Positions 19,536 through 28,703 are shown, counted from the stretch's first letter. The stretch: DNA of 34,918 nucleotides from Candidatus Gastranaerophilales bacterium (GCA_028689995.1 JAQVCB010000021.1:1-34918); one strand, 5' to 3'. A program made the numbers and translations. The notes: generated by a model from the sequence alone, not told the origin.

Positions 19536-19940
19536 TTATTCTTTTTGATATAAAGTAATCAATTTGGGCAATATAAATTCATGCCAGCAATTTTCACCTT
19601 CAATCCAAATTTGCGTTACACTGCCGGATTTAGAAATGTTATCTATCTCTTCTTTTGTCATAACAGCATAATTCATATCAAAAAAATCTAGTTTTTCTTT
19701 CTTTTCAATATAAAATTCAGGAGACCCGCATTTTGAACAATGTTTATCAGTTGGTACAAGGGTATTTAAATAAAGCATTGATCCTCTTTTACTTGCACAC
19801 GAATTACACCTTAAAATAAACCATTTTATTGAAATTTCTTTCCCGCAATCCGGACAATAATTCCAAATACTTTGAGGAGTTATTTTTTCATGCCGGCATT
19901 TTTGCCTTTTTGTAAAAAAAGATAAAAATTTTAAAATCAA
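19536..19940 (-). CDS. Zinc-ribbon protein of unknown function
   Basis: Paired cysteines CPDCGK, CNSC, CSKCGS. Confidence 0.6.
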   Translation of the reverse strand: MILKFLSFFTKRQKCRHEKITPQSIWNYCPDCGKEISIKWFILRCNSCASKRGSMLYLNTLVPTDKHCSKCGSPEFYIEKKEKLDFFDMNYAVMTKEEIDNISKSGSVTQIWIEGENCWHEFILPKLITLYQKE

Positions 19941-20039
19941 ATCATTTCCTCAATATAAAAAGTAAGGATTTATTTTTAATTTTAAAAATTTGTAAGATAA
20001 AATCAATTTTTTTACAGAATATATAAAGAAGCATTTACA

Positions 20040-20060
20040 AAAAAACCCCTACTGGGGTAT
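20040..20060 (-). terminator. Hairpin terminator overlapping the 3' end of the 20049-20354 ORF
   Basis: Minus strand ATACCCC-AGTA-GGGGTTTTTTT. Confidence 0.8.
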
Positions 20061-20354
20061 TTTTGTTTCTTCATTTTCTTCGGGAATTTCTTTTTTTATA
20101 CCTAAAAAGACTAAAACATAATTATACATATACAAAATAGATTCTTTGAAAAGTGTAATCAGGCTTTTATTCATAAGTTCCTGATTTATTTCATTTTCCA
20201 ACTCTTCCGACAAAGAAAACTTATCTTCGGTTTTCTTTTTAAACTTACTTTTAAAAGATCTTGCACTGCCGCCACCTAATCCTCCTCCATTACTATTTGT
20301 ATGATAAGCCGCTTTTACTTGATTAGTAATCGGCTTACTAGGATCCATTGACAT
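20049..20354 (-). CDS. Hypothetical protein with Gly-rich and Lys-rich segments
   Basis: ORF with upstream AAAGGAGCC on the minus strand and its own terminator; no family recognised. Confidence 0.6.
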   Translation of the reverse strand: MSMDPSKPITNQVKAAYHTNSNGGGLGGGSARSFKSKFKKKTEDKFSLSEELENEINQELMNKSLITLFKESILYMYNYVLVFLGIKKEIPEENEETKIPQ

Positions 20355-20444
20355 AACAGGCTCCTTTTATTTGAATTTGTAAATAAATTTTTTTAATTTA
20401 AAAACATATATATATTATAGTTTATTTGAAATTAAATTTGAATG

Positions 20445-20530
20445 GTTACAAAAATATATGTTAATTTTTGTAACGGAAAAAATTAAAAATAGAATTATTC
20501 CGAATAATTCTTATAATCGATAATGATTAT
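20445..20530. promoter_or_regulatory. Cluster of three palindromes in the divergent intergenic region
   Basis: GTTACAAAAAT-N8-ATTTTTGTAAC (20445-20474); GAATTATT-CCG-AATAATTC (20492-20510); ATAATC-N6-GATTAT (20513-20530). Confidence 0.5.
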
Positions 20531-20556
20531 GTAATTAACCTGTGATTAGGAAAAAT

Positions 20557-21531
20557 ATGGAAATTAATTTCAGAAATATAAATCTGAATAACGCAAGTAT
20601 AAAGAATGTGACTAACAAATCAGATTCTAACCTTGAAAGTTTTAATTCTAAAGATCATCCTGCTATTGCCAATGGAAACATTCCCACTCCTAAACATTCA
20701 ACAATCAATGTGCAATTTAACAGCCTTACAAGAATTGAGCAATCAGTTTTAATAAGGGAATTATTAAATCTTCCTAAAGAAATAAAAGAGTTACTAGAAC
20801 TGCTGACTAACAATAATGGCAATAATAAAACCTTGACTAAACTGATCAATGATATAAACCAGTTAGTTATGTTTTCTGATATCCAAAAAGTTCTGAACAC
20901 TAATGCAAAAGACCTAATAAATAAACTCTTAAAACTAATTCAGCCAACACCCGGTAATATTCAAAATATAGACCAGCTAAAGGAAATTATCGGTATTATA
21001 CAAACAATGATTCCATCTGCTAATATGCCCAATAATGAAATACTCAAGAACATTATCCTGCTATATTTACCATGGTTACCGTTAATACAACCTCAGGAAA
21101 TATCAATTGAGTACGAAAAGAAAAAAAATTCAGAAGAAAAAGACGAAGATATTTCCTTGATAATCTACATAACAACAGAAAATATAGGAAGATTAAAAGG
21201 ATTTATCAGTTTAAATTCAGATAATAAACTAAATATTCAAATCGAAAGCTTAAACTACGATGAAAGTATTAAAGAATATCTTGAAATTATTCATAAAAGA
21301 GTAGAAGAAGAAATTAATTCAAATAAAATTCCTGCAAAGACTGAAATTATTAGTTATAAATCAAAAGAATTAAAAAAATCAGAAAGGAGAGAAATAGCAT
21401 TACAACCAGTTTCTGGTATTTCACCAAAAATATTGATGGCAGCTTACTTAGTTACAAGAGTGGTATTTGAGTTAGATGAAAACATTTCCCTTAATAAGAA
21501 ACGGGAAAAGATGATTCAGGAAAAAAGCTAA
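20557..21531 (+). CDS. FliK-like (hook-length control) protein, putative
   Basis: Polar N-terminus, C-terminal ENIGRLKGFISLNSDNKLNIQIESLNYDESIKEYLE resembling the FliK C-terminal fold. ATG 20557 has AGGA upstream, preferred over GTG 20542. Confidence 0.5.
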   Translation: MEINFRNINLNNASIKNVTNKSDSNLESFNSKDHPAIANGNIPTPKHSTINVQFNSLTRIEQSVLIRELLNLPKEIKELLELLTNNNGNNKTLTKLINDINQLVMFSDIQKVLNTNAKDLINKLLKLIQPTPGNIQNIDQLKEIIGIIQTMIPSANMPNNEILKNIILLYLPWLPLIQPQEISIEYEKKKNSEEKDEDISLIIYITTENIGRLKGFISLNSDNKLNIQIESLNYDESIKEYLEIIHKRVEEEINSNKIPAKTEIISYKSKELKKSERREIALQPVSGISPKILMAAYLVTRVVFELDENISLNKKREKMIQEKS

Positions 21532-21562
21532 AAACTAAACTAAAACAATAAAAGAACAAACG

Positions 21563-21790
21563 AAGATGCGGAAAAATTGCATTTTCCCTGCATCTTCCGA
21601 GATCCAGTGTCAAGGTACCAGTGCCGGCTCTTCGCCGCCACAACTACTTTTTACCTTTCCAAGATCGGGCTTGAAAAATTTGATTTTCCCATGCGACAGC
21701 GGGAGTGGAGCAAACTCGAAGGCAGGCTTTGCCTGCATGGAGGGTTTGCATAACTCATTCCCGGAAAATCAGAATTTTTCCGCACCCTCA
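21563..21790. repeat. Array of three GAAAA...TTTTCC hairpins with embedded dispersed-repeat copy D
   Basis: GGAAAAATTGCATTTTCC (~21571), GAAAAATTTGATTTTCC (~21673), GGAAAATCAGAATTTTTCC (~21763); GCAGGC-TTT-GCCTGC (21722-21736); AGCGGGAGTGGAG (~21699). Confidence 0.55.
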
Positions 21791-21870
21791 AACGAAGAAA
21801 ATATTTTTTCGTAATTTTGATATGCGAAAAAAAATCTCTCATACTTTTGAATGATTTTGTTAAGAAATGT

Positions 21871-21898
21871 TAAATTTTTCACATTAAATTGCCGACGA
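21871..21898 (+). promoter_or_regulatory. Putative sigma-28-type promoter
   Basis: TAAATTTT-N12-GCCGACGA, compared with the flagellar sigma consensus TAAA-N15-GCCGATAA; ~58 nt upstream of ATG 21956. Confidence 0.5.
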
Positions 21899-21955
21899 CA
21901 ATATTAATAAGAAGTGGATTTCTATTCATAAAGAGAGTGTCAGGAGAAGATAAAA

Positions 21956-22654
21956 ATGAAGATTTTTGGTGGCTTATACTATTCTGAAGATGGATTGAGT
22001 TCCTCACTAAGAGGTATGAACCTTCAAGCAGGGGTTATGAATAGCATAGGTAATAACATAAACGGCTTTAACAAAGTAGGTTATCAAAGAAAAGTACCTG
22101 TAGTCTCCTCCTTTTCAGAATTAATTGGAATACATGCATTATCAGAAGTTGCTGATACTAAAGCAGGGAGAATATCAAGATCAGACAAACCACTTGATTT
22201 CGCTCTTGTAAAAGAAGGTTATTTCCAATACCAGACTCCAGAGGGTATTAAACTAACCAGAGACGGTCGATTCAAAATGGATAAAGCTGGTAACCTCTTA
22301 ACTTTGGAAAACCAAAAAGTACTATCAATAAACGGACAGCCAATAAAATTCAAAACAATTCCTGAAAGTATGGATCAAATTAAAGTCGACAAAGAAGGAA
22401 AAATGTCTGTTTACAACAGTAAAACAAATAAACTTGAATATATGAATCAGCTTTCAGTTGTATCAAATAAAGGTAAATATTTATCAGATATTTACGTGCG
22501 GCAGGGATATGTTGAGAACTCAAATGTTAGCCTGCATTCAGAGTTTATGAGCATGCTCCCCGTCAGAAGGAACTTTGAAGCTAACAGACAGATGTACATA
22601 ATCCAAAACGACGAATTAAGCAGGGTTATTCAAGAATTAGGTCGCTCAACATAA
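21956..22654 (+). CDS. Flagellar basal-body rod protein, FlgF/FlgG family
   Basis: GMNLQAGVMNSIGNNINGFNKVGYQRK N-terminus, DFALVKEGYFQYQTPEGIKLTRDGRFKMDKAGNLLT, SNVSLHSEFMSMLPVRRNFEANRQM C-terminus. Confidence 0.9.
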   Translation: MKIFGGLYYSEDGLSSSLRGMNLQAGVMNSIGNNINGFNKVGYQRKVPVVSSFSELIGIHALSEVADTKAGRISRSDKPLDFALVKEGYFQYQTPEGIKLTRDGRFKMDKAGNLLTLENQKVLSINGQPIKFKTIPESMDQIKVDKEGKMSVYNSKTNKLEYMNQLSVVSNKGKYLSDIYVRQGYVENSNVSLHSEFMSMLPVRRNFEANRQMYIIQNDELSRVIQELGRST

Positions 22655-22672
22655 TAATAAGGAAAATAATTT

Positions 22673-23383
22673 ATGAATCCACAGGGACTAATTTCAAAAT
22701 CGGTAAATAACGTAAATACAATGTTTGATTCACTTGGATACATTACGACTAATGTTTCAAACTACAACACTGCCGGCTATAAAGCACAAAGATTCGAATG
22801 TTACATGAAAGAATTCGGGCTTCTTGAAGGAACAGTCAGGACAAATTATTCACAGGGAGATTTATTAAATACTGATAATCAGTTTGATATTGGTATTCAG
22901 GGTGTCGGTTTTATCCCTGTAACTAAAAAAGACGGGTCAACAGCATACACAAGAGATGGATCTTTCGGTGTAAATAAAGACGGGTACCTTGTAACAAAAG
23001 ATGGATCTCTCGTAGGTGACGGTATAAAAATACCTGCAAATTATGAAAAAATTAAAATTTCAACTGACGGAACAGTAAACATTATTTCAAGCACGTCTTC
23101 TGAACCGGAGAAAGTCGGAAAGATTCCTTTGGTTACATTTAATAATCCTGAAGAATTAAAATCTGTAGAAGGAGATTGCATGGTTCCGACTGAGAAAACC
23201 GGTAAACCGTTGTTACTTTCTGATCACAGTAGTATTAAACAAGGTTGTATAGAAAGATCCAACGTAAATATGTATGACACAGTCAATGAAGTCTTAAGAC
23301 TCAATGGAAGCTTAATTTCCAGCACAAGGCTTATAAAAGCAGTAGATGAAATGTACAGGCAATCAATAAATTTACGTCAATAA
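22673..23383 (+). CDS. Flagellar basal-body rod protein, FlgF/FlgG family
   Basis: ITTNVSNYNTAGYKAQR, DIGIQGVGFIPVTKKDGSTAYTRDGSFGVNKDGYLV, SNVNMYDTVNEVLRLNGSLIS. Confidence 0.9.
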   Translation: MNPQGLISKSVNNVNTMFDSLGYITTNVSNYNTAGYKAQRFECYMKEFGLLEGTVRTNYSQGDLLNTDNQFDIGIQGVGFIPVTKKDGSTAYTRDGSFGVNKDGYLVTKDGSLVGDGIKIPANYEKIKISTDGTVNIISSTSSEPEKVGKIPLVTFNNPEELKSVEGDCMVPTEKTGKPLLLSDHSSIKQGCIERSNVNMYDTVNEVLRLNGSLISSTRLIKAVDEMYRQSINLRQ

Positions 23384-23411
23384 TAACTATATAAAGACAG
23401 GGTGAAAAATT

Positions 23412-23759
23412 ATGAGTTTCAATTCACACAATTCAATAGATAAAACAAAATTAATACTGGATGTCATTACCAAAAGGCAGGAAGCTATCGGTGCAAATAT
23501 AACCAACGTAAACACACCGGGATACGTCAGGCAGGATGTAAATTTTGAACAATACATTGGTAGTCTTAATTCACCATTAGAAACAACTTTGTCCAAAAAA
23601 ATAGGACCGTCACCAATGATGAAAACTGAAGGCGGCGAAGTTAATCCCGCACAGGAATTGATTTTGATGCAAAAAAACGCATTATTTTATACTTTGGCAA
23701 CTAGAAGAATAACGGCCGCAATACAAGAATTAAAAACAATCGCACAGTTAGGAAGGTAA
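23412..23759 (+). CDS. flgB: Flagellar basal-body rod protein FlgB
   Basis: RQEAIGANITNVNTPGYVRQDVNFEQYI; short length; directly upstream of flgC. Confidence 0.85.
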   Translation: MSFNSHNSIDKTKLILDVITKRQEAIGANITNVNTPGYVRQDVNFEQYIGSLNSPLETTLSKKIGPSPMMKTEGGEVNPAQELILMQKNALFYTLATRRITAAIQELKTIAQLGR

Positions 23760-23763
23760 GTTT

Positions 23764-24207
23764 ATGGGATTATTAGACGCTATTAACGTAGGTTCATCAG
23801 GATTATTTGCACATGGCAAGAGATTGGAAATTCACGCCAGGAATATAGCAAATACTGATACCCCTAATTATCAGAGAAAAATACCTGTACTGATGGCTAC
23901 AGAAGACATCTCCTTTCATGGGGTACTGACAAACATGAAGGATAATGTATTTGCTTCAGGCACACTTCCTCATAAGACAGGCGGAGTCAATTTCACAGGA
24001 ATAATTGTCGACTCTACTCCCGGTGATCTTGTATATTCTCCTGGTCATCCTGATGCAGACAGAAATGGTTATATTAGAAGATCAAATGTTAACCCTATGA
24101 TAGATATAGCAGATGCTACAATGACATCCAGAGCATATGAAGCAAGTTTAGCATTAGTGGGTGTTACAAAAGCAATGGCGCAAAGGGCAGCAGAAATAGG
24201 TAAATAA
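23764..24207 (+). CDS. flgC: Flagellar basal-body rod protein FlgC
   Basis: HARNIANTDTPNYQRKIPVLM ... YSPGHPDADRNGYIRRSNVNPMIDIADATMTSRAYEASLALV. Confidence 0.93.
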   Translation: MGLLDAINVGSSGLFAHGKRLEIHARNIANTDTPNYQRKIPVLMATEDISFHGVLTNMKDNVFASGTLPHKTGGVNFTGIIVDSTPGDLVYSPGHPDADRNGYIRRSNVNPMIDIADATMTSRAYEASLALVGVTKAMAQRAAEIGK

Positions 24208-24239
24208 TAAATAAATCTTAGGAAGAGGTTATCAGAGTA

Positions 24240-24860
24240 ATGTTCAGTGATTCAATACAAAGCTTAATAAACGGAAGTAATGCTAAATCGGCTACGGAAA
24301 GAGCATCGCAAATAGAAAGTATGATGGCAAAATATGGCAATAATACTGCTACCATTAACCAAATACCTTCAAACACTGCAAAATTACCCACTGTTAATAT
24401 TCCATCTCAATTTTCCGAATATTTAAAAGTCAAACCATCATCAAATGCTAAATTCAACGTACTACCACCGCTTGAAGTATCAAAAGGTTTCATAGAAAAT
24501 GCAGTTAAAAAAATGGCTGCAAAATATAAAGTTGATGAAAAATTAGTAATGGCAGTAATTAAACAGGAATCAAACTTTAATCCTAATGCAATATCATCAG
24601 CAGGGGCTCAGGGATTAATGCAATTAATGCCTGCCACTGCAAAAGGACTGGGAGTTTTAAACCCATTTGACCCTGAACAAAATATTGAAGGCGGAGTAAA
24701 ACATTTAAAGGGACTGATGAACAAGTATCGAGGAAACCTCGTACTTGCTCTTGCTGCTTACAACGCAGGCGGAGGAAATGTTGATAAATTCGGGGGAGTT
24801 CCTCCATTCGGTGAAACGCAAAATTATGTAAAACATATACTTTCCAATTATCTAAGTTAG
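24240..24860 (+). CDS. Lytic transglycosylase (SLT domain)
   Basis: VMAVIKQESNFNPNAISSAGAQGLMQLMPATAKGLGV ... LVLALAAYNAGGGNV. Confidence 0.95.
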   Translation: MFSDSIQSLINGSNAKSATERASQIESMMAKYGNNTATINQIPSNTAKLPTVNIPSQFSEYLKVKPSSNAKFNVLPPLEVSKGFIENAVKKMAAKYKVDEKLVMAVIKQESNFNPNAISSAGAQGLMQLMPATAKGLGVLNPFDPEQNIEGGVKHLKGLMNKYRGNLVLALAAYNAGGGNVDKFGGVPPFGETQNYVKHILSNYLS

Positions 24861-24874
24861 AACAGGAGGACAAT

Positions 24875-25207
24875 ATGCAACAAGGGTTTACACCACGAAT
24901 TCAATTAAATGCAGGTATTTCAGATACAAAGCTTAACATATTCGATCAACCAATGAGAATGGATAGCATAAAAGAAGTTAATGCGACTCCTGGATTTAAC
25001 GATGTAATGACAGGTCTTATAAAGAATCTTGATACAACAGTTAAAGCTCCTGATCAGGTACTACAGAATGCAATGGTAGGAAATAATGCCGATGTTCATG
25101 ATGTAATGATAGCTATATCAAAAGCGGAAATAGGAATAAACCTTGCTACTCAAGTCACTACAAAAGTAGTCCAGGCGTATGAGAAAGTTATGTCAATTCA
25201 GGTATAA
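24875..25207 (+). CDS. fliE: Flagellar hook-basal body protein FliE
   Basis: NADVHDVMIAISKAEIGINLATQVTTKVVQAYEKVMSIQV. Confidence 0.92.
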   Translation: MQQGFTPRIQLNAGISDTKLNIFDQPMRMDSIKEVNATPGFNDVMTGLIKNLDTTVKAPDQVLQNAMVGNNADVHDVMIAISKAEIGINLATQVTTKVVQAYEKVMSIQV

Positions 25208-25352
25208 AATATGTTTATGCTTAACATAAATTGATTTTAGTTATACAAAACGGGGGAGAAAAGTTTATAATTTAAGTATTCCTCAAAATATTAATTCAAA
25301 TTCAATTAAAGAAAGTTATAAATCTTACAAAATGAAAGAAGTGATTGAATAA

Positions 25353-26963
25353 ATGAATTTTAGTCAGCTTTCACAAAACAAACCATTATTATTCGGATTA
25401 ATCGGCGGAGCTATATTAATTATAGTTCTAATAGTAGTTCTATCATTTTCAGGAAAAAAAGAAGCAACTCCCGGAAGTCAAATAATTAAAGATAATGTAG
25501 ACCTACTTACAACTGATAATATTGGTAAAGCACTTGAAATTCAATCATTACTTGCAAGAGAAGGAATTGAAGTTGACAGAATTGCAGATGGTTCAAAAAA
25601 TAAATTAATTCTAAAAAAAGAAAACCGTATAACAATGAATGAGCGAGACAGATCTCTACTTATCGTAGTTAAAAGCGGAATCATGGACAAAAATATAGGT
25701 CTCGAAATCTTCGACAAAGGTGATTTTACATCGTCAAAAGAAGATAAAAGAATCAGACTCGCAAGAGCCATCAACGGTGAATTATCCAGATTAATCAGAA
25801 AGATCCCTCCAATTGAAGATGCTTCTGTATTTGTTTCTATACCGGAACAAACAATTTTTACCGCAATGAAAAAACCGACAACTGCTACTGTTCAGGTTAC
25901 CATACCAAGCGGCGACAAACTCGAAAGGGATAAAGTAAGAACAATTTCAAATCTGCTTCTTGGAAGTGTTCAGAGTCTGGAAGCTACAAATATTTCAATT
26001 ACTGATACAAATGGAAATGTATATAACAGTATTATGAAAGTTCAAGACGATACAATGAATGCTCTTCAGGAAAACGACCAGTATATGAAAAATAAAGTCA
26101 TGGTTCAGTTAGACAGACTGCTTGGCAAAGGCAATTATGTTGTCACTGTAAGCACATACCTAAGAGAAACTCCTCAGGAGATTAATAAATTAATATATAA
26201 CCCAAAAACTAGTGCTATAGTTAGCAAACAGAATTTTACAGAATCACTTGGCGATCAATCAAGAGATAAAAGTAAATTATCATCAGCAGTTAGCTCATAT
26301 TTGCCGGCGGGAGTTTCACAGGGGCCGGATTCTTCATCAAACAGAAACTACTCGCGAAATGCAGAAGAATATCAGTATGGTGTCGGAAAAACTCAAATTT
26401 TAGAAGAAAAACGCCCGGGCATGATTGAAGAAATTTCTATTGCTGTCACACTCGATCGTGGAGCAATGCCTTCCAGTACAGATTTACAACAATTAAAAAA
26501 TTTAATAGCCGGAGCCGCAAGTCCAAAAGCATCTGCAAATAACGTAGAGATTGCTTTTGCTGACATGACAAATCCTTATTTATCTTCAGAAAGACCCGAG
26601 CAATTACCAAAACCTGAAGAAAGCGGAAACCCATGGTGGACAGTGCTTGTATTGTTTGGAATTCTTCTTATTGCAGGTCTTGCATTTATAGCAAATAAGA
26701 CAAAAGAAACTTCAAGTAAACAGCAGATAGAAATAGAAGAACTAATGCAAAGAACAAAAATGCAGCAAAATCAAATTAAAGATACACAGGAACAAGCTTC
26801 ATTGCTGCAAAATCAACTTCATAATTCTATAACAGCCGATAAAGCACAACAGGCAATACCTACATTACATCAAACTATTGATGACATAAGAAAAAATATA
26901 GAAGATGATGTAAATGAAGAAGAAATTTCTACTCAACTTAAAAATTGGATAGAAAGCAATTAA
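25353..26963 (+). CDS. fliF: Flagellar MS-ring protein FliF
   Basis: N-terminal TM, ARAINGELSRLIRKIPPIEDASVFVSIPEQTIF, VTISNLLLGSV-like YscJ/FliF pattern, second TM, C-terminal EISTQLKNWIESN (FliG-binding-type tail). Confidence 0.92.
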   Translation: MNFSQLSQNKPLLFGLIGGAILIIVLIVVLSFSGKKEATPGSQIIKDNVDLLTTDNIGKALEIQSLLAREGIEVDRIADGSKNKLILKKENRITMNERDRSLLIVVKSGIMDKNIGLEIFDKGDFTSSKEDKRIRLARAINGELSRLIRKIPPIEDASVFVSIPEQTIFTAMKKPTTATVQVTIPSGDKLERDKVRTISNLLLGSVQSLEATNISITDTNGNVYNSIMKVQDDTMNALQENDQYMKNKVMVQLDRLLGKGNYVVTVSTYLRETPQEINKLIYNPKTSAIVSKQNFTESLGDQSRDKSKLSSAVSSYLPAGVSQGPDSSSNRNYSRNAEEYQYGVGKTQILEEKRPGMIEEISIAVTLDRGAMPSSTDLQQLKNLIAGAASPKASANNVEIAFADMTNPYLSSERPEQLPKPEESGNPWWTVLVLFGILLIAGLAFIANKTKETSSKQQIEIEELMQRTKMQQNQIKDTQEQASLLQNQLHNSITADKAQQAIPTLHQTIDDIRKNIEDDVNEEEISTQLKNWIESN

Positions 26964-26978
26964 CGCTAAGAGAATATT

Positions 26979-27923
26979 ATGACTATACCTGATTTTAAAC
27001 CAGAAGATTTTTCGCAAGATCTCGCAAGACAAGCTCAACAGCTTGTCCCTTCTGATTTAACTGAATATCAAAAAAAATATGTTGTAAACAAGCTTTATCA
27101 ATTCTGCATTTTAGCCGGTAATGCTTTAAATCAAGATACTAATCTTGTATTTACTAACAATGAAGCACAAGCGATTGTTCAATTAATTGGCGAATGGACA
27201 TTTCATAAAAATGTCGACCTGATCAGAGCTAAAATAGCTGAAGATTGTTGGGATCCAGTTTTACAACAAGTTGCATTTGCAGTTTTTGAAACAGCAAAAC
27301 AAGTCGAATCGAAAAAAGTAGAGACCAATCAGGCTATAAAAATGATTGAGGATGTTGTTAAGGAATCATACAACAAATCATTAATGGAACTGGCAAGGAA
27401 CGGGAAAATTAATGAAAATGAAATACCGGAAATATTGTCTTATTCAAATATTGATTCAATGGCAACTGAATCACAACAAGAAATAACGCCGGATATAGAA
27501 AATAAATTATTAAAATGTGCTTCATTAGCGCTAGTTTTAAAGTCTATGCCCCAAAATAAAGTAAATCGAATTCTTGCTGGATTTGATAAACAAACAGCAT
27601 TACAAATATCACATTTAATTCAAACTCCTGACCTGGAGAATCAAATAGATTTGAATTCTGCAAATAACATTTTATTTGGATTCAAACAAACATTTTCCGC
27701 TCAAGATATTTCACAGCAATCAAGTTCAGTTGATAAAATATCTACACTGAGAGATTTATACGATGAACATTCGATTATTAAACATGTACAGTATGAACGT
27801 CCACTTATTCAACAGTATGTTCAAAATAACATAACCCAAAAAACAGCAAAAATAGAAATAAATATGTCATCTTACATAGAAAATATAGTGTATAACTATT
27901 TAGTTTCAAAATTAACAGCATAA
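26979..27923 (+). CDS. Protein in the fliG position; divergent or only partly FliG-like
   Basis: Between fliF and fliH. SLALVLKSMPQNKVNRILAGFDKQTALQISHLIQ resembles a FliG-type helical repeat; the canonical middle EHPQ motif was not found. Confidence 0.55.
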   Translation: MTIPDFKPEDFSQDLARQAQQLVPSDLTEYQKKYVVNKLYQFCILAGNALNQDTNLVFTNNEAQAIVQLIGEWTFHKNVDLIRAKIAEDCWDPVLQQVAFAVFETAKQVESKKVETNQAIKMIEDVVKESYNKSLMELARNGKINENEIPEILSYSNIDSMATESQQEITPDIENKLLKCASLALVLKSMPQNKVNRILAGFDKQTALQISHLIQTPDLENQIDLNSANNILFGFKQTFSAQDISQQSSSVDKISTLRDLYDEHSIIKHVQYERPLIQQYVQNNITQKTAKIEINMSSYIENIVYNYLVSKLTA

Positions 27924-27938
27924 TAGCAGTGATTTAAT

Positions 27939-28637
27939 ATGATAATAAAGAAAAACTCAATAAAAATAAATATTCCAAATGAAAATCTATTGGGAAATCC
28001 TAAAAAAACAGTAGAACAAGAGGCCGTTAATCCTAATCCGATAGATGCAGAAATGCTTCTTATTAAGGAGAGAGAGGAAAGAAGAAGGGGAGACAGAAGA
28101 AGAGGATACAGGCGCACAGACGACAGAAACCTGATCTCCAGAGCCCATGAAGAAGCTAATGCAATAAAAGAAAGAGCATCAAGAGAAGGTTTTGAATATG
28201 GACTTACTCAGGCAAAAGAAGAACTAAAAAATTTAGGATATGCTATTGCTGATTTTCTTGATGCAAAAGAACAGACAATGCAATCATCATCAACAGATAT
28301 TGCATTTCTTGCAATCAAGGTAGCTGAAAAAATTATTAAGACAGAAATTTCCTGCAATGAAACAATTGTATTAAGTATTGTTTCTGACGTTTTAAATGAA
28401 ATTGGAAAAGATGAAACAAACATTATAATTAAAACAAATCCGACTGATACCGAACTTGTAAAAGAAAATTTGCCAAATATCTTCCCTTATGGAAGATCAA
28501 ACGCTAAAATAGTAGTAATTAATGATGAAAGTGTAGAATGTGGTAGTTGCATAGTTGAAACAAATAATGGAATGATAGATGCTCGATTTTCTACACAACT
28601 CAAAATTTTAAGGAAAGCTCTTGAAGCTGGACTGTAA
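27939..28637 (+). CDS. fliH: Flagellar export ATPase regulator FliH
   Basis: FLAIKVAEKIIKTEISCNETIVLSIVSDVLNEIG ... ECGSCIVETNNGMIDARFSTQLKILRKAL; position before flhA and fliI. Confidence 0.85.
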   Translation: MIIKKNSIKINIPNENLLGNPKKTVEQEAVNPNPIDAEMLLIKEREERRRGDRRRGYRRTDDRNLISRAHEEANAIKERASREGFEYGLTQAKEELKNLGYAIADFLDAKEQTMQSSSTDIAFLAIKVAEKIIKTEISCNETIVLSIVSDVLNEIGKDETNIIIKTNPTDTELVKENLPNIFPYGRSNAKIVVINDESVECGSCIVETNNGMIDARFSTQLKILRKALEAGL

Positions 28638-28703
28638 CAAAAAAAGAATGAGCTAATCAAAGAAATAATTTTAAACAACTCATTCTGACAAGGAGGATTA
28701 GAT

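Noticed and set aside
20511-20530. Possible Fur box (GATAATGATTAT...)
   Set aside because: Only the first half matches the 19-bp consensus; without iron-related genes nearby the call is not supported.
21566-21814. 82-aa plus-strand ORF between FliK-like and FlgF/G-like genes
   Set aside because: Overlaps the hairpin array and dispersed-repeat core; low-complexity composition and no RBS; most likely non-coding repeat.
25233-25352. Open frame between fliE and fliF (…VYNLSIPQNINSNSIKESYKSYKMKEVIE)
   Set aside because: No ATG/GTG/TTG start apart from an internal ATG seven codons from its end; the GGGGGAG stretch has no start at proper spacing. Treated as spacer.
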